Source: Methylobacterium longum
Lineage (GTDB): Bacteria > Pseudomonadota > Alphaproteobacteria > Rhizobiales > Beijerinckiaceae
Reading direction: 5' to 3'
Assembly (NCBI RefSeq): GCF_022179385.1
Contig: NZ_BPQS01000008.1
Coordinates: forward strand, 124,001 to 188,000
Length of the DNA stretch: 64,000 bases
This document shows positions 1 through 8,774 of this stretch, one piece after another. The notes beneath the pieces were generated by a model that made no database searches, was not told the origin of the DNA, and was given only the letters and a program-made list of their open reading frames with translations. Made by a program: the position numbers and the translations under genes. Numbering within the stretch: position 1 is the first letter of the stretch; every line of letters starts with the position of its first letter.

Positions 1-311
1 CCGGCATCGGCGGTCGGCATGGGGGGAATCTCGTCCTCGGCGAGGCGGCAGACCCGGCGGATCGTCTCGGCGGCGGCGAGCAGCTTCGCCCGGTCGGTGG
101 GACCCATCTCCCAGAGGGGATTGCGCAGCCGGCTGATCACGCGCTTGGCGTCGCGATACTCCCGGTCGACGCCGGTCGATGCCTCGATCTGGCTGACGAG
201 GAACATCAGTTCCAGGACTTCGGAGGCCGCTTCCGGGCAGGTGCGGACGATCCGCATGAGGCGGGCCATCAGTTCCTGGCTGGGCGACAGCTTGGATTTG
301 GGCACGGACAT
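1..311 (-). CDS. Hypothetical protein, N-terminal part only (cut by left edge)
   Basis: An open frame starts with ATG at 311 on the minus strand and runs off the left edge with no stop, giving at least 103 residues. The visible part starts MSVPKSKLSPSQELMARLMR. It looks soluble and mostly helical, rich in Leu, Met, Arg and Glu, with no signal peptide or membrane segment. I recognise no family. It lies about 80 bp downstream of the MerR-type regulator on the same strand, so it may be the last gene of the plsX-fabH-ihfA-merR series or a separate unit. Codon use matches the neighbours, which is the main support for it being real. The C-terminal part needed to classify it is outside the window. 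Confidence 0.6.
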   Translation of the reverse strand, partial: MSVPKSKLSPSQELMARLMRIVRTCPEAASEVLELMFLVSQIEASTGVDREYRDAKRVISRLRNPLWEMGPTDRAKLLAAAETIRRVCRLAEDEIPPMPTADA

Positions 312-390
312 GCGGGCGACAACGCGAGTTGTTGCCAAAAAGTTCGCTCTCAGCGCGAAGGGTGCGGCGAGGCGTCCGCCGGACCGGGCC

Positions 391-885
391 TCAGATGTCC
401 TTCGCGGGCGCCCGGTGCAGTCCGTCGATCAGGGCGCGGCAGGCTTGCAGTTCCTCCAGGGCCTCCGCCAGCGCCGCCCGATCAGGGCCGCCCAGCGCGC
501 CGCTCCTGGCCCCTGCCTCCGCCTCGACCTCCGGGGACAGGGGTTCGGCCGCCACCGCCTCGCCGCGCCCGACGGACTGGACGAAGCGGACACCGTTCTC
601 CTTGAGCACCCGCTGCGCCCCGGCGATGGTGTAGCGGCGCACGTGCAGGAGGTGACGGATGCCGGCGACGAGTTCGACGTCCTGGGGCCTGTAGTAGCGG
701 CGCCCCCCGGCCCGCTTGACCGGGCGGATCTGGCCGAACCGGGTTTCCCAGAACCGCAGCACGTGCTGGGGCACGTCGAGTTCCTCGGCGACCTCGCTGA
801 TCGTGCGGAACGCGTGGGGGCTCTTCTCGCCGGGCCCGGGGCTCTGTTCGTCGGCCTGTTCGGCGGCGCGGAGGGCTGGCGGCAT
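391..885 (-). CDS. MerR family transcriptional regulator
   Basis: DNA-binding regulator of about 164 residues. A MerR-type winged-helix domain spans roughly residues 26-95: an [10 protein letters not shown] helix, the HVLRFWE turn, then the [14 protein letters not shown] wing and second helix. The C-terminal third is Ala/Glu-rich, probably a helical dimerisation segment, with no obvious metal or drug-binding site. It closes the order plsX, fabH, ihfA, merR, which is common in proteobacteria, and the effector of this subgroup is not known to me. I chose ATG 885; a GTG at 942 in the same frame would add 19 Arg-rich residues that do not look like domain sequence. The family call is firm, the start is uncertain. 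Confidence 0.88.
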   Translation of the reverse strand: MPPALRAAEQADEQSPGPGEKSPHAFRTISEVAEELDVPQHVLRFWETRFGQIRPVKRAGGRRYYRPQDVELVAGIRHLLHVRRYTIAGAQRVLKENGVRFVQSVGRGEAVAAEPLSPEVEAEAGARSGALGGPDRAALAEALEELQACRALIDGLHRAPAKDI

Positions 886-998
886 GGCGGTCTTACGGAT
901 CAGCGCGGGACGGCACGATCTTGCCGGGTTGCGGAGCCGCACTCAAGCCTAACCGGTGATCCCGGGCCGGTTCCGTTCGGCACCGACGCCGGAGCGGC

Positions 999-1322
999 TC
1001 AGTCGTCGTCTTCGTGGGCACCCGCACCGTTGAGGCCGTTGATCTTGGCCTTGAGCACGTTCGAGGGCTTGAACACCATAACCTGGCGCGGTTCAATTGC
1101 GACCTCGACTCCGGTCTTGGGATTGCGGCCGACGCGCTTGCCCTTGCTGCGCACCACGAAGGAGCCGAACGAGGACAGCTTCACGGTCTCGCCGCCGGCT
1201 AGGCAGGTGCAGATCTCCGACAGCACGGTCTCGACGAGGGCCGCCGACTCGGTCCGCGACAGGCCCACCTGATGGTAGACGGCCTCGCTCAAGTCGGCGC
1301 GCGTCACCGTCTTGCCTGCCAT
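999..1322 (-). CDS. ihfA: Integration host factor subunit alpha
   Basis: Alpha subunit of the heterodimeric IHF, a nucleoid protein that bends DNA sharply at specific sites and helps recombination, replication and sigma-54-type transcription. The product is 107 residues, the usual HU/IHF size. It begins [16 protein letters not shown] and carries the [11 protein letters not shown] core and the beta-arm segment [12 protein letters not shown] followed by RQVMVFKPS. The IHF-alpha assignment rests on this arm and on the position after fabH and before merR, where ihfA sits in many proteobacteria. The open frame extends 41 codons upstream of ATG 1322, but those residues do not resemble the family and I left them out. 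The acidic HEDDD tail is typical of rhizobial-type IhfA. Confidence 0.94.
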   Translation of the reverse strand: MAGKTVTRADLSEAVYHQVGLSRTESAALVETVLSEICTCLAGGETVKLSSFGSFVVRSKGKRVGRNPKTGVEVAIEPRQVMVFKPSNVLKAKINGLNGAGAHEDDD

Positions 1323-1475
1323 GCCGTGCCCCCTCGCCCGCATCATTCTCTTCATGACCTCGGGCGCGGCGATCACGGCCGCACCAAACGCTGAAGACGT
1401 ATCTCTATGATCCGGCACGCTAATCGGCGCTCCGCCCCCGGTCAACCGCGTGCGTGCGAGGAATCGTTTCGGCCC

Positions 1476-2483
1476 TCACCAGCGGATCAGCGCCGCTCCC
1501 CAGCTGAAGCCACCGCCGATCGCCTCGATCATCACGAGGTCGCCGGGCTTGATGCGGCCGTCCCGCCGCGCGACGTCGAGGGCCAGGGGGATCGAGGCCG
1601 CCGAGGTGTTGCCATGGCGATCCACCGTCAGGACGATCTTGTCGCGGGCGATCCCGATCTTGTCGGCCGAGGCCTCGATGATCCGGCGATTGGCCTGATG
1701 GGGAACGAACCAGTCGAGGTCCTCCGCAGTCATGCCCGCCTGCGCGAAGGCGTCAACGATCACGTCGGTGACCTGCCCGACGGCGAACCGGAACACGTCG
1801 CGGCCCTCCATGCGCAGGTGCCCGGTGGTGCCGGTGGAACCCGGGCCGCCATCGACGTAGAGCTTCTCCCGATGGCGGCCATCCGAGCGCAGGCTGGTGC
1901 TGAGGACGCCCCGGCCCTCCTCCGCCGCCTGCGCCTCCAGCACGATGGCGCCGGCCCCGTCGCCGAAGAGGACGCAGGTGGTGCGGTCCTCCCAGTCGAC
2001 GAGCCGCGAGAAGGTCTCGGCGCCGACGATCAGCGCCCGGCGGGCCGCCCCGGTGGTCAGGAACTTGTCGGCGGTCGTGACCGCGAAGACGAAGCCGGCG
2101 CAGACCGCCTGGAGGTCGAAGGCCGCACCCTGGTGGATGCCCAGCGCCGCCTGGATCTGGGTCGCAGTGGCCGGAAACGTGTGGTCCGGGGTCGAGGTCG
2201 CGCAGATCACGAGGTCGATGTCGTCTGCAGTCAGGCCTGCATCATCCAGGGCAGACTGCGCGGCGCGCATGCCGAGCACCGACGTCGTTTCGTCGGCCGC
2301 CGCGATGTGGCGCTGCCGGATGCCGGTACGCTGGACGATCCACTCGTCGGAGGTGTCCATCTGCTCGGCCAGAGCGGCGTTCGTCACCACCCGCTCGGGC
2401 AGGCTCGAGCCGGTCCCAACCACCACCGAGCGCAGGTTCGGAGCGCGCCGGCTCTGTTCGGGGTCTGTGCGGAGAGTCGCCAT
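1476..2483 (-). CDS. fabH: Beta-ketoacyl-ACP synthase III
   Basis: Initiates type II fatty acid synthesis by condensing acetyl-CoA with malonyl-ACP in the cytoplasm. The product is 335 residues, close to the family norm. The thiolase-fold triad is visible: nucleophile Cys128 in LQAVCAGF, His262 in VPHQANRR and Asn292 in [10 protein letters not shown]. The [10 protein letters not shown] stretch near residue 46 and the [11 protein letters not shown]-terminus are also typical of FabH. It lies directly downstream of plsX (99 bp gap) and upstream of ihfA on the same strand, so phospholipid and fatty acid initiation genes are probably co-transcribed. ATG 2483 gives a short extra N-terminus before the conserved RSVVVGTGS strand, which is acceptable for this family. 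Confidence 0.96.
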   Translation of the reverse strand: MATLRTDPEQSRRAPNLRSVVVGTGSSLPERVVTNAALAEQMDTSDEWIVQRTGIRQRHIAAADETTSVLGMRAAQSALDDAGLTADDIDLVICATSTPDHTFPATATQIQAALGIHQGAAFDLQAVCAGFVFAVTTADKFLTTGAARRALIVGAETFSRLVDWEDRTTCVLFGDGAGAIVLEAQAAEEGRGVLSTSLRSDGRHREKLYVDGGPGSTGTTGHLRMEGRDVFRFAVGQVTDVIVDAFAQAGMTAEDLDWFVPHQANRRIIEASADKIGIARDKIVLTVDRHGNTSAASIPLALDVARRDGRIKPGDLVMIEAIGGGFSWGAALIRW

Positions 2484-2582
2484 CTGTGTCCTTCCCGAAC
2501 GGCCCCGAATTCACAAGTCTCCGCTGTGAAGCCGCGACCGCCCGATTTCCATGCCGTTCGGTGACGGCCTCTCCCGGGTCGT

Positions 2583-3617
2583 TCAGGCCGGCGCCAGGGC
2601 CGCCGTCTGGTCGAGCATCTCGCGGATCGTGCGGATCATGTCGTGGCGGGCCATGTCGTGCGCCAGATCGACCGCGGCCGCGAAGCCCTGCGCGTTCTCC
2701 GAGCCGTGGCTCTTGATGACGATGCCTTCCAGGCCGAGGAAGACGCCGCCGTTGGCCCGGCTCGGGTTCATCTTGTCCCTGAGCGCCCGGAAGGCCTGCC
2801 GGGCGAACAGCGCGCCGATCTTGGCCGCCAGCGTCCGGGTCATGGCGGACCGGAGATAGGTGGCGATCTGCTTGGCGGTGCCCTCGGCGGTCTTGAGGGC
2901 GATGTTGCCGGTGAACCCCTCGGTTACCACCACGTCGACCGTCCCGCGCCCGAGATCCGTGCCCTCCACGAAGCCGTGGTAGCTCAGGCCCGGGCTGTCC
3001 ATCTCGCGCAGGATTCGGGCGGCCTCCTTGACCGCCTCGTTGCCCTTCATCTCCTCGGTGCCGACGTTGAGGAGGCCCACCGTCGGCCGCTCGAGGTCGA
3101 ACACGATGCGGGCCATGGCCGAGCCCATCACGGCCATCTCGACGAGGTGCTCGGCATCCGTGCCGATGGTGGCGCCGACGTCGAGCACGATGCTCTCGCC
3201 GCGCACGGTCGGCCACAGGCAGGCGATGGCCGGGCGCTCGATGCCCGACATGGTCTTCAGGCAGATCTTCGACATCGCCATCAGGGCGCCGGTGTTGCCG
3301 GCCGACACGCAGGCATCGGCCTGCCCGTCGCGGACCGCCTGGATCGCCTGCCACATGGACGACTTGCCCCGGCCCTGGCGGACCGCCTGACTGGGCTTGT
3401 CGTCCATCGCCACGGCCACGGCGGTGTGGCGGATCTCGACGCAGTCCTTGAGCCGGGGCTCCTTGGCGACCAGCGGCGCGATCACCGCCTCGTCGCCGAA
3501 CATCAGGAAGGTGGTGCCGGGATGGCGCTCGCGGGCCAGAGCGGCGCCGGGGACGACCGTGGAAGGCCCGTGGTCGCCGCCCATGGCGTCGAGCGAGATG
3601 CACACGCGTTGGGACAT
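2583..3617 (-). CDS. plsX: Phosphate acyltransferase PlsX
   Basis: Converts acyl-ACP to acyl-phosphate, the acyl donor for the PlsY glycerol-3-phosphate acyltransferase at the start of phospholipid synthesis. It is a peripheral membrane enzyme. The product is 344 residues, normal for the family. It opens with [11 protein letters not shown], the PlsX hallmark, followed by [11 protein letters not shown] near residue 105, LDVGATIG in the middle, and [13 protein letters not shown] and [12 protein letters not shown] in the C-terminal half. The start ATG 3617 is the first in frame and places MGGDHGP at residues 12-18 as expected. fabH follows on the same strand, the classic plsX-fabH pair. A 281-bp gap separates it from the upstream DUF177 gene, so it may have its own promoter. 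Confidence 0.96.
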   Translation of the reverse strand: MSQRVCISLDAMGGDHGPSTVVPGAALARERHPGTTFLMFGDEAVIAPLVAKEPRLKDCVEIRHTAVAVAMDDKPSQAVRQGRGKSSMWQAIQAVRDGQADACVSAGNTGALMAMSKICLKTMSGIERPAIACLWPTVRGESIVLDVGATIGTDAEHLVEMAVMGSAMARIVFDLERPTVGLLNVGTEEMKGNEAVKEAARILREMDSPGLSYHGFVEGTDLGRGTVDVVVTEGFTGNIALKTAEGTAKQIATYLRSAMTRTLAAKIGALFARQAFRALRDKMNPSRANGGVFLGLEGIVIKSHGSENAQGFAAAVDLAHDMARHDMIRTIREMLDQTAALAPA

Positions 3618-3898
3618 GTCTCTAGCGGGTCGCGGGGCTCGGCGAGGGGGGATCGGGCGGGACGGGGCCCGTCAGGCGCGGCGGACCATAGCGATACCGG
3701 CCCGGCGGGCAAATGAAATCGGGTGCCGGCTGGTTCCGTCGGCCGCCCGGCGGCGCCCGGAGGGGCGCTTCGCGACCGCGTGCGCCGGATCTCCCGGATC
3801 GCATTCCGCGCGTGCTCCGCGCGCCGGGGACGGGGACGACGCCCGAACGCATTGGCGCGCCACCCTCCGATCCGCGCGACACCGCGGGGGTGCCGGCT

Positions 3899-4414
3899 CT
3901 ACGCTTCTCCGTCACGGAGCCGGCGCAGCTGATCGAACGGCCCCGCATCCTCCCCCGCCACGACCGGCTCGAAGGCGATGCCGGGCTTGCGGGGATAAGG
4001 ATCCAGGCCGAGGGCCAGGAACTCGGCGGTGAGCGCGCCGAAATCGATGCGCCCGCCGACGAGGGGATCGGGGATGTCGGCCTCCTCGGCATCGGTGCCG
4101 GCCAGCCGGTCGGTGTCGGTGAACACCACCTCGACGGGCTCACGGACCGGCGTCTCGAATGGTTCGAGGCTCACGGTGCAGACCTGGGTCACCTGCGCCT
4201 CGACGGTGCCGGTGACCGTGAGCCGGCTGGTGGAGCCCGCGATGGCGAACCGGCCCACGAGGTCGCGGATGCCGGGGATGCCGAAATCGGCGGCGAGCGC
4301 CGCGCATTCGGCCGGGCTCGCCTCCACGGTCACGGCGCCGCGCCCCTGGGGCAGGCGCTCGACGTTGACCCAGCGCGCGAGCGGACCGCTCGCCTGGCTG
4401 CCGTCCCGTGTCAT
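3899..4414 (-). CDS. DUF177 (YceD-type) protein
   Basis: Protein of 171 residues. The central QVTQVCTVSLEPF stretch and the acidic FTDTDRLAGTDAEEADIPDPL segment are typical of the DUF177/YceD family, which in most bacteria sits just before rpmF or plsX. The DPYPRKPGI region near the C-terminus is also characteristic of alphaproteobacterial members. In other bacteria the family has been linked to 23S rRNA accumulation, but its biochemical role here is unknown. Its ATG at 4414 overlaps the TGA of the upstream chaperone gene by four bases, which suggests translational coupling. A much longer reverse frame runs through to 4855 but covers the chaperone gene, so I took the internal start. Only one of the two usual Cys positions is visible. 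Confidence 0.88.
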   Translation of the reverse strand: MTRDGSQASGPLARWVNVERLPQGRGAVTVEASPAECAALAADFGIPGIRDLVGRFAIAGSTSRLTVTGTVEAQVTQVCTVSLEPFETPVREPVEVVFTDTDRLAGTDAEEADIPDPLVGGRIDFGALTAEFLALGLDPYPRKPGIAFEPVVAGEDAGPFDQLRRLRDGEA

Positions 4415-5001
4415 GCCATGCCTCCCGTTGCGTCTCTGGCCGTTGCGTCTGCGGCCCGGGCCGATGCGGGCGCGAAGCCGTCCGGCTCCGGGAAGGGCGG
4501 TCCGCCCCCGAGCAGCCCGTCGAGATCGGCTCCCGCCAGCGCCGCGTCGGCGGCCCGCACGTAGGCGGCGAGACCCGCCCCGTCCCCCTCGCCGCCCAGA
4601 ACGTTCCGGGACAGGACCGCGCGCAGGGCCGCCGTGTCGCCCGCATTGAGCGCCGCGTCGTAGCCCTCGGCGCGGCCGTAGAAGGCGGCGCCGAGTTTCT
4701 TCATGCGCTTGGACACGCCCATGTCGCCGACGCCCAGCTCGCGCAGGGACGCGTCGAGCTGGGTGAAGACGGAATTCACGAGATCCTGCGCGACCTCGGC
4801 GGCCGGTGCCGGCAGGCGGTTCAGCCGGCGCAGGACCAGGATGGTGTGGAGGCACAGGGATTCGAACCGGCCCTCCACGGTGTCGGGCACGCCGAGGCGC
4901 GTGTACAGGCCCGGGCGGCGCGCGGCCATGCTCAGGGCCACGTGCAACTCCTCGACGGCGCGACGGCGCGCGTTCGCCCGCCGGAACAGACCGGCGATCA
5001 T
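4411..5001 (-). CDS. Ubiquinol-cytochrome c chaperone (CBP3-like) family protein
   Basis: Protein of 196 residues in the CBP3/UQCC1-like family, named for mitochondrial factors that help cytochrome b synthesis and bc1 complex assembly. Recognisable parts are YTRLGVPDTVEGRFESL near residue 35, HTILVLRRLNR, and the strongly conserved LRELGVGDMGVSKRMKKLG and FYGRAEGYDAAL stretches. In Alphaproteobacteria this gene typically pairs with DUF177, as here, where the two overlap by four bases. A direct role in bc1 assembly in this organism is inferred from the family name and has not been shown. Start ATG 5001 puts a basic N-terminus, MIAGLFRRANARRR, just before the domain. Upstream in-frame codons encode low-complexity Arg/Gly and were rejected. 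Confidence 0.86.
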   Translation of the reverse strand: MIAGLFRRANARRRAVEELHVALSMAARRPGLYTRLGVPDTVEGRFESLCLHTILVLRRLNRLPAPAAEVAQDLVNSVFTQLDASLRELGVGDMGVSKRMKKLGAAFYGRAEGYDAALNAGDTAALRAVLSRNVLGGEGDGAGLAAYVRAADAALAGADLDGLLGGGPPFPEPDGFAPASARAADATARDATGGMA

Positions 5002-5201
5002 GGGCGCCCCGCGCGGGTCGGGACGGCCGCCCACGACGCTCCGGCCCCTGTGCGGATGGCGGCCACCTGTGGCCAAGCTTGCCTTGTCAAAGCCATATCC
5101 CCGCGGTACGGCAACCCATGCCCAGGGCGCAAGCGCTGTCGGAGTCCCGTGCCGACGGCGACGGTTGCGTCCCGTCCGTCAACACGCTCTCTGGGGGCCC
5201 G

Positions 5202-5699
5202 ATGCGGCGCCGTTTCGTCCAGTCCTTCGCGCGCCTCGCTCTGATCGGCCTCGCGGGAGCCGGCCTGTCCGGCTGCATCGGCGAGGAACTGCGCCACGGC
5301 TATCAGGTCGATCAGGCGGCGCTCGCCACGATCAAGCCCGGCATGAGCCCCGAGCAGGTGCTCCAGATCCTCGGCACGCCGTCGACGGTGTCCACCGTGG
5401 GCAACAAGTCCTGGTACTACATTTCGCAGAACACCCGCCGGACGATCATGTTCCTGGGCGAGCAGGTGGAGGACCAGAAGGTCACGGCGATCTACTTCAC
5501 CGCCGGCTTCAAGGTGGAGCGCGTGGCCCTCTACGGCCTGCAGGACGGGCGGATCTTCGATTTCATCGAGCGCACCACGCCGACGAGCGGCGCCGACCGC
5601 GCCTTCCTCAGCCAGCTGTTCCGCGGCCTGACCCGCTACGAGCCGTTCGGCAGCGGCAAAGGCACCAGCGTGATCCCCGGCGCGAATCGCGGCCAGTGA
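5202..5699 (+). CDS. bamE: Outer membrane protein assembly factor BamE (SmpA/OmlA)
   Basis: Small lipoprotein subunit of the BAM complex that inserts beta-barrels into the outer membrane. The product is 165 residues. It has a basic N-terminus, a hydrophobic stretch and a lipobox LSGC with Cys25 as the predicted lipidated residue. The SmpA/OmlA fold follows: KPGMSPEQVLQILGTPS at about residues 45-60, then the SWYYISQ strand and the VTAIYF and KVERVALYGL strands. In-frame ATGs upstream would bury the signal peptide, so ATG 5202 is preferred. It is divergent from the chaperone/DUF177/plsX series, and its last 64 bp overlap the convergent HAD gene. Alphaproteobacterial members tend to be longer than E. 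coli BamE, as here. Confidence 0.92.
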   Translation: MRRRFVQSFARLALIGLAGAGLSGCIGEELRHGYQVDQAALATIKPGMSPEQVLQILGTPSTVSTVGNKSWYYISQNTRRTIMFLGEQVEDQKVTAIYFTAGFKVERVALYGLQDGRIFDFIERTTPTSGADRAFLSQLFRGLTRYEPFGSGKGTSVIPGANRGQ

Positions 5700-6367
5700 T
5701 CTGAGGCGCCCGCGGCCGCGCGGGCGATCTCCGCGGGCTCGGCGAACAGGTAGTCGGGCGCCTGCGCGGCCAGCGCCCGGGGATCCGTATAGCCCCAGGT
5801 CACGGCCCCGAACGGGCAGCCGAGCGTGCGCGCAGCCTCCAGGTCACGGATCTCGTCGCCGACGCAGAGCGCCCGATCCGGCGGGACGCCGCTGCGGGCG
5901 AGAAGCGCTTGCAGCCGACGTGCCTTCCCGAAGATCGAGGCCCCGCAGGCATAGGCCTCGATGCGCGCCGCGTTGTCCGGTCCAAGGACCCGGCGGACCG
6001 TGTCGGCGCGGTTCGACGAGAGGATCGCCAGGGGCACGCCCGCGGCCGCGATCCCGGCCAGCATGTCGGGCACGCCGGGGAACAGGGTCATCTGCGCAGC
6101 ATCGCGCGCGGCCAGCCGATGCATGTGCCGTGCGATGAGCGGCAGCTTCCAGCGCGGAATGCCGAGATGGGCCACGATCGCCCGGGCACCCTGCAGGCGC
6201 AACGCGTCGACCTCGCCGGCCTCGACCCGGCGGAAGCGGTAGCGGTCCGCGACCCCGTTCAGGACCGAGCAGAACCAATCAAAGCTGTCGGCGAGCGTCC
6301 CGTCGAAATCGAGGACAACGAGGCGCGGCGGGCCGGCATCGGGTCTGCGGTTCATCCCGGTGTCCAT
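5636..6367 (-). CDS. HAD-superfamily hydrolase (phosphoglycolate phosphatase-like)
   Basis: Predicted cytoplasmic phosphatase of 243 residues. HAD motif I is LDFDGTLADS, with the two Asp residues at about 19 and 21; motif II is AILSSNRAD; the motif III Lys is probably in GKARRLQ; motif IV is CVGDEIRDLEAA. An alpha-helical cap lies between motifs I and II, as in the Gph/PGP class, so phosphoglycolate is one candidate substrate, although cap sequence does not settle it. The last 21 codons are antisense to the end of bamE, an unusually long convergent overlap. ATG 6355 is an alternative start that loses four residues. It is probably a single-gene unit. Confidence 0.85.
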   Translation of the reverse strand: MDTGMNRRPDAGPPRLVVLDFDGTLADSFDWFCSVLNGVADRYRFRRVEAGEVDALRLQGARAIVAHLGIPRWKLPLIARHMHRLAARDAAQMTLFPGVPDMLAGIAAAGVPLAILSSNRADTVRRVLGPDNAARIEAYACGASIFGKARRLQALLARSGVPPDRALCVGDEIRDLEAARTLGCPFGAVTWGYTDPRALAAQAPDYLFAEPAEIARAAAGASDHWPRFAPGITLVPLPLPNGS

Positions 6368-6764
6368 CCGTCCCTGCGCGCGGAACTGGGCGCCACGCCA
6401 CCCATGTCGCGCCGCCCCGGTTCGCCTCGCCGTCCGCGAGGCGGGCGGGGGTCTGGGAAGCGTTCCTCGGGCTCACGCCGTATCCGCCCCGCCCACGATC
6501 CGTGCCTCGCATCACCGGTGATGCCTCTGCAGCGGGCGCCTTCCACCCGCCGGCCGGGTCGTTCGGGGCGCTGCAGGACCCTGGACCGGCCGATGGACCG
6601 ACCCGTTCCGGGAAAGGACGCCGAGCCTTGCCCCCCGCCGGAGATTGGAATTCCCCACCCTCCGGAGCCCCGACCCCGCCGGGGGCGGGAGACCCGCGGC
6701 CGTTTCCGGCGCGCCGTCCCCTGCGGCGGGCATCGGATCGCGACGCGCACATCCGCCAGTCCGC
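6368..6764. other. Intergenic region, no gene seen
   Basis: About 400 bp between the start of the HAD gene and the 3' end of the HWE kinase gene. Open frames here on both strands are Pro/Arg/Gly-rich shadows of high GC content, lack convincing ribosome binding sites and resemble nothing known to me. The part next to 6368 should hold the HAD promoter on the minus strand. I see no clear terminator or tRNA. Confidence 0.5.
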
Positions 6765-8678
6765 TCAGGTCCGCAGGTTCCCGATCGGGACGCTGAGCCG
6801 CATCAGCAGGCCGCCGGGCGCCCAGTCGCGCTCCAGCGCGCCGTCGAGCTGGCCGGCGACGCTGCGCTCGGCCAGGACCGTCTCGAAGCCCTTCCGCGAA
6901 GGCGCACCGGTGACGGGCGGTCCGCCGGTCTCCCGCCATGTCAGCGTGTAGCGGTCCGCGTCCCGGCGACCGCTCAGGGAGACGCCGCCCTCCTTGGTGG
7001 ACAGGCCACCGTACTTCATCGCGTTGGTGGCCTGCTCGTGCATGATCAGCGCCAGCGCCGTCGCGGTGCGCTCGCCGATCTCGGCGTCGTCCCCGGCGAT
7101 GGCGACGCGGGAGCGGCCGCCTTCCTCATAGGCTGCCATGATTAGGCGCATGAGCCCGAGCACGGTCTGGCCCGCCACCGCCGGTGCACTGTCGGGCGAG
7201 TGCGGGCGGACGTATTCGTGCGCCTGGGCCAGCGCCCCGAGCCGGTCGCGGAAGGCAGCCGCGAACGGCTTGGCGGCCGGATCGCTGCGCGCGGTGAGCG
7301 CGGCGAGGCCACCGACCACCGCGAAGATGTTCTTGATCCGGTGGGACAGCTCGCGGATCAGCAGGTCGCGGGCCTCCTCGGCGCGCTTCGCCTCGCGCAG
7401 GTCCCGGGTGACGGTGGCGTAGCCGATCTCGGCCCCGGTGGCATCGCGGACCGGGAAGATGTTGTAGAGGACCGCCACCGGCTCGGCCGTGCCGAACGGG
7501 CGCAGGGCCAGCTCGCCCTCCCAGTACCCGTCCCGGCGCACCGCCGGCATCGCGGTGTCGGCCAGCACCCGGCGGCTCTCGTCGGTGAAGAGATCCGGCA
7601 TCCGGTGGCGGCGCCCGGCTGGGAGGTCGGGCAGGCCGACCAGCGCCAGGGCCGCCTCGTTGAGGTGGGTGATCGCGCCGTCCAGCGTGAACAGGCCGAT
7701 GAAGTCCTTGGAAGCCTCGACGATGGCGGCGAGCTTGCGCGCCTCGGCCTCGGCCCGCTTCAGGTCGTCGATGTCGGTACAGGTCCCGAACCAGCGCTCG
7801 ATCCGCCCGCCGGCGTCGCGGATCGGCATGGCGCGGCCGAGCGTCCAGCGATAGGCACCGCCGTGGTGGCGCAGGCGGTACTCGATCTCGTACGGCTCGC
7901 CCGTGGCCAGCGAATGGCGCCAGCGTGTCCAGGCCCGCTCCTGATCGTCGGGATGGAACACGTCGTTCCAGCCCGCGCCGTCGGTGGAGCCGTAGGGCAC
8001 GCGGGTGAACTCGTACCAGCGGTCATTGTAGTAATCGTGGAACCCGTCCGGCTGCGTGGTCCAGACCATCTGGGGCATCGCCGCGGTCATGACGCGGAAG
8101 CGGCGCTCGCTGGCGGCGAGCTCCGCCTCGCGGGCCGCGACCTGGGCAAGGGTCCGGCGCTGGTCCAGCAGGTTCGAGATCTGGCGCGCCAGCGCCGTGA
8201 GCGTGGCTCTCTGCTCGGAGTCGAGGCCGTCCGGCCGCGGGGACCGGTCGAGCACGCAGAGGGCACCCAGGGGGATGCCCTGCGCGCCGCGGATCACCGC
8301 GCCGGCGTAGAACCGGAAGGCCGGCGTCCCGGTGACCAGCGGGTTCTCGATGGTCCGCGGATCGGCGGTCAGGTCGGGGATAATCAGCAGATCGCCCGCC
8401 TCGATCGTATGCGCGCAGACGGAGCAGTCGATCGGCAGTTCCCGCTTGCCGAGACCCACCTCCGACTTGAACCATTGCCGCTGGGCATCCACCAGGCTGA
8501 CGAGGGCCACGGGCGCGCGGCAGACATGGGCGGCGACCCGGACGAGATCGTCGTAGAGCGGCTCCGGCTCCGTATCGAGGATCGCGAGATCATGCAGTTC
8601 GGCGATCCGGTCCGCAGTGCTCCAGGGCCCTGCGGTCGGTTCGGAGGCCGCGAGCGCGTGAGGTGCCGGCACTGTCAT
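6765..8678 (-). CDS. HWE-family sensor histidine kinase with GAF and PAS domains
   Basis: Soluble sensor kinase of about 637 residues. A GAF domain covers roughly residues 25-175 and contains the SLVDAQRQWFKS and LCVLDRSPR segments. Two PAS domains follow, the first with HPDDQERAW and the FGTCTDIDD PAC end. The kinase core is of the HWE type: phospho-acceptor His446 in RELSHRIKNIF, the MHEQATNAMKYG N-box, and the defining W-x-E at Trp581 (TWRETGG). No transmembrane segment is visible, so the signal is probably cytosolic; no PAS Cys of the LOV type (NCRFL) is present. No response regulator gene is adjacent, which makes it an orphan. HWE kinases often feed single-domain regulators or the general stress pathway, but the partner here is unknown. 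ATG 8678 is chosen over an upstream frame extension of 23 codons. Confidence 0.9.
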   Translation of the reverse strand: MTVPAPHALAASEPTAGPWSTADRIAELHDLAILDTEPEPLYDDLVRVAAHVCRAPVALVSLVDAQRQWFKSEVGLGKRELPIDCSVCAHTIEAGDLLIIPDLTADPRTIENPLVTGTPAFRFYAGAVIRGAQGIPLGALCVLDRSPRPDGLDSEQRATLTALARQISNLLDQRRTLAQVAAREAELAASERRFRVMTAAMPQMVWTTQPDGFHDYYNDRWYEFTRVPYGSTDGAGWNDVFHPDDQERAWTRWRHSLATGEPYEIEYRLRHHGGAYRWTLGRAMPIRDAGGRIERWFGTCTDIDDLKRAEAEARKLAAIVEASKDFIGLFTLDGAITHLNEAALALVGLPDLPAGRRHRMPDLFTDESRRVLADTAMPAVRRDGYWEGELALRPFGTAEPVAVLYNIFPVRDATGAEIGYATVTRDLREAKRAEEARDLLIRELSHRIKNIFAVVGGLAALTARSDPAAKPFAAAFRDRLGALAQAHEYVRPHSPDSAPAVAGQTVLGLMRLIMAAYEEGGRSRVAIAGDDAEIGERTATALALIMHEQATNAMKYGGLSTKEGGVSLSGRRDADRYTLTWRETGGPPVTGAPSRKGFETVLAERSVAGQLDGALERDWAPGGLLMRLSVPIGNLRT

Positions 8679-8774
8679 GATCCGGCTGTCACATAGGTTC
8701 CTTGCGTCCTCCTGCCTAGGTCCCGGTCGACCGCCGCGCTTCCCCACGCGGGGCGGCCGACCGAGATCCCGCGC

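Noticed and set aside
4840..4880. GGGATTCGAAC-like string suggesting a tRNA T arm
   Set aside because: It lies inside the chaperone gene and no cloverleaf can be drawn around it.
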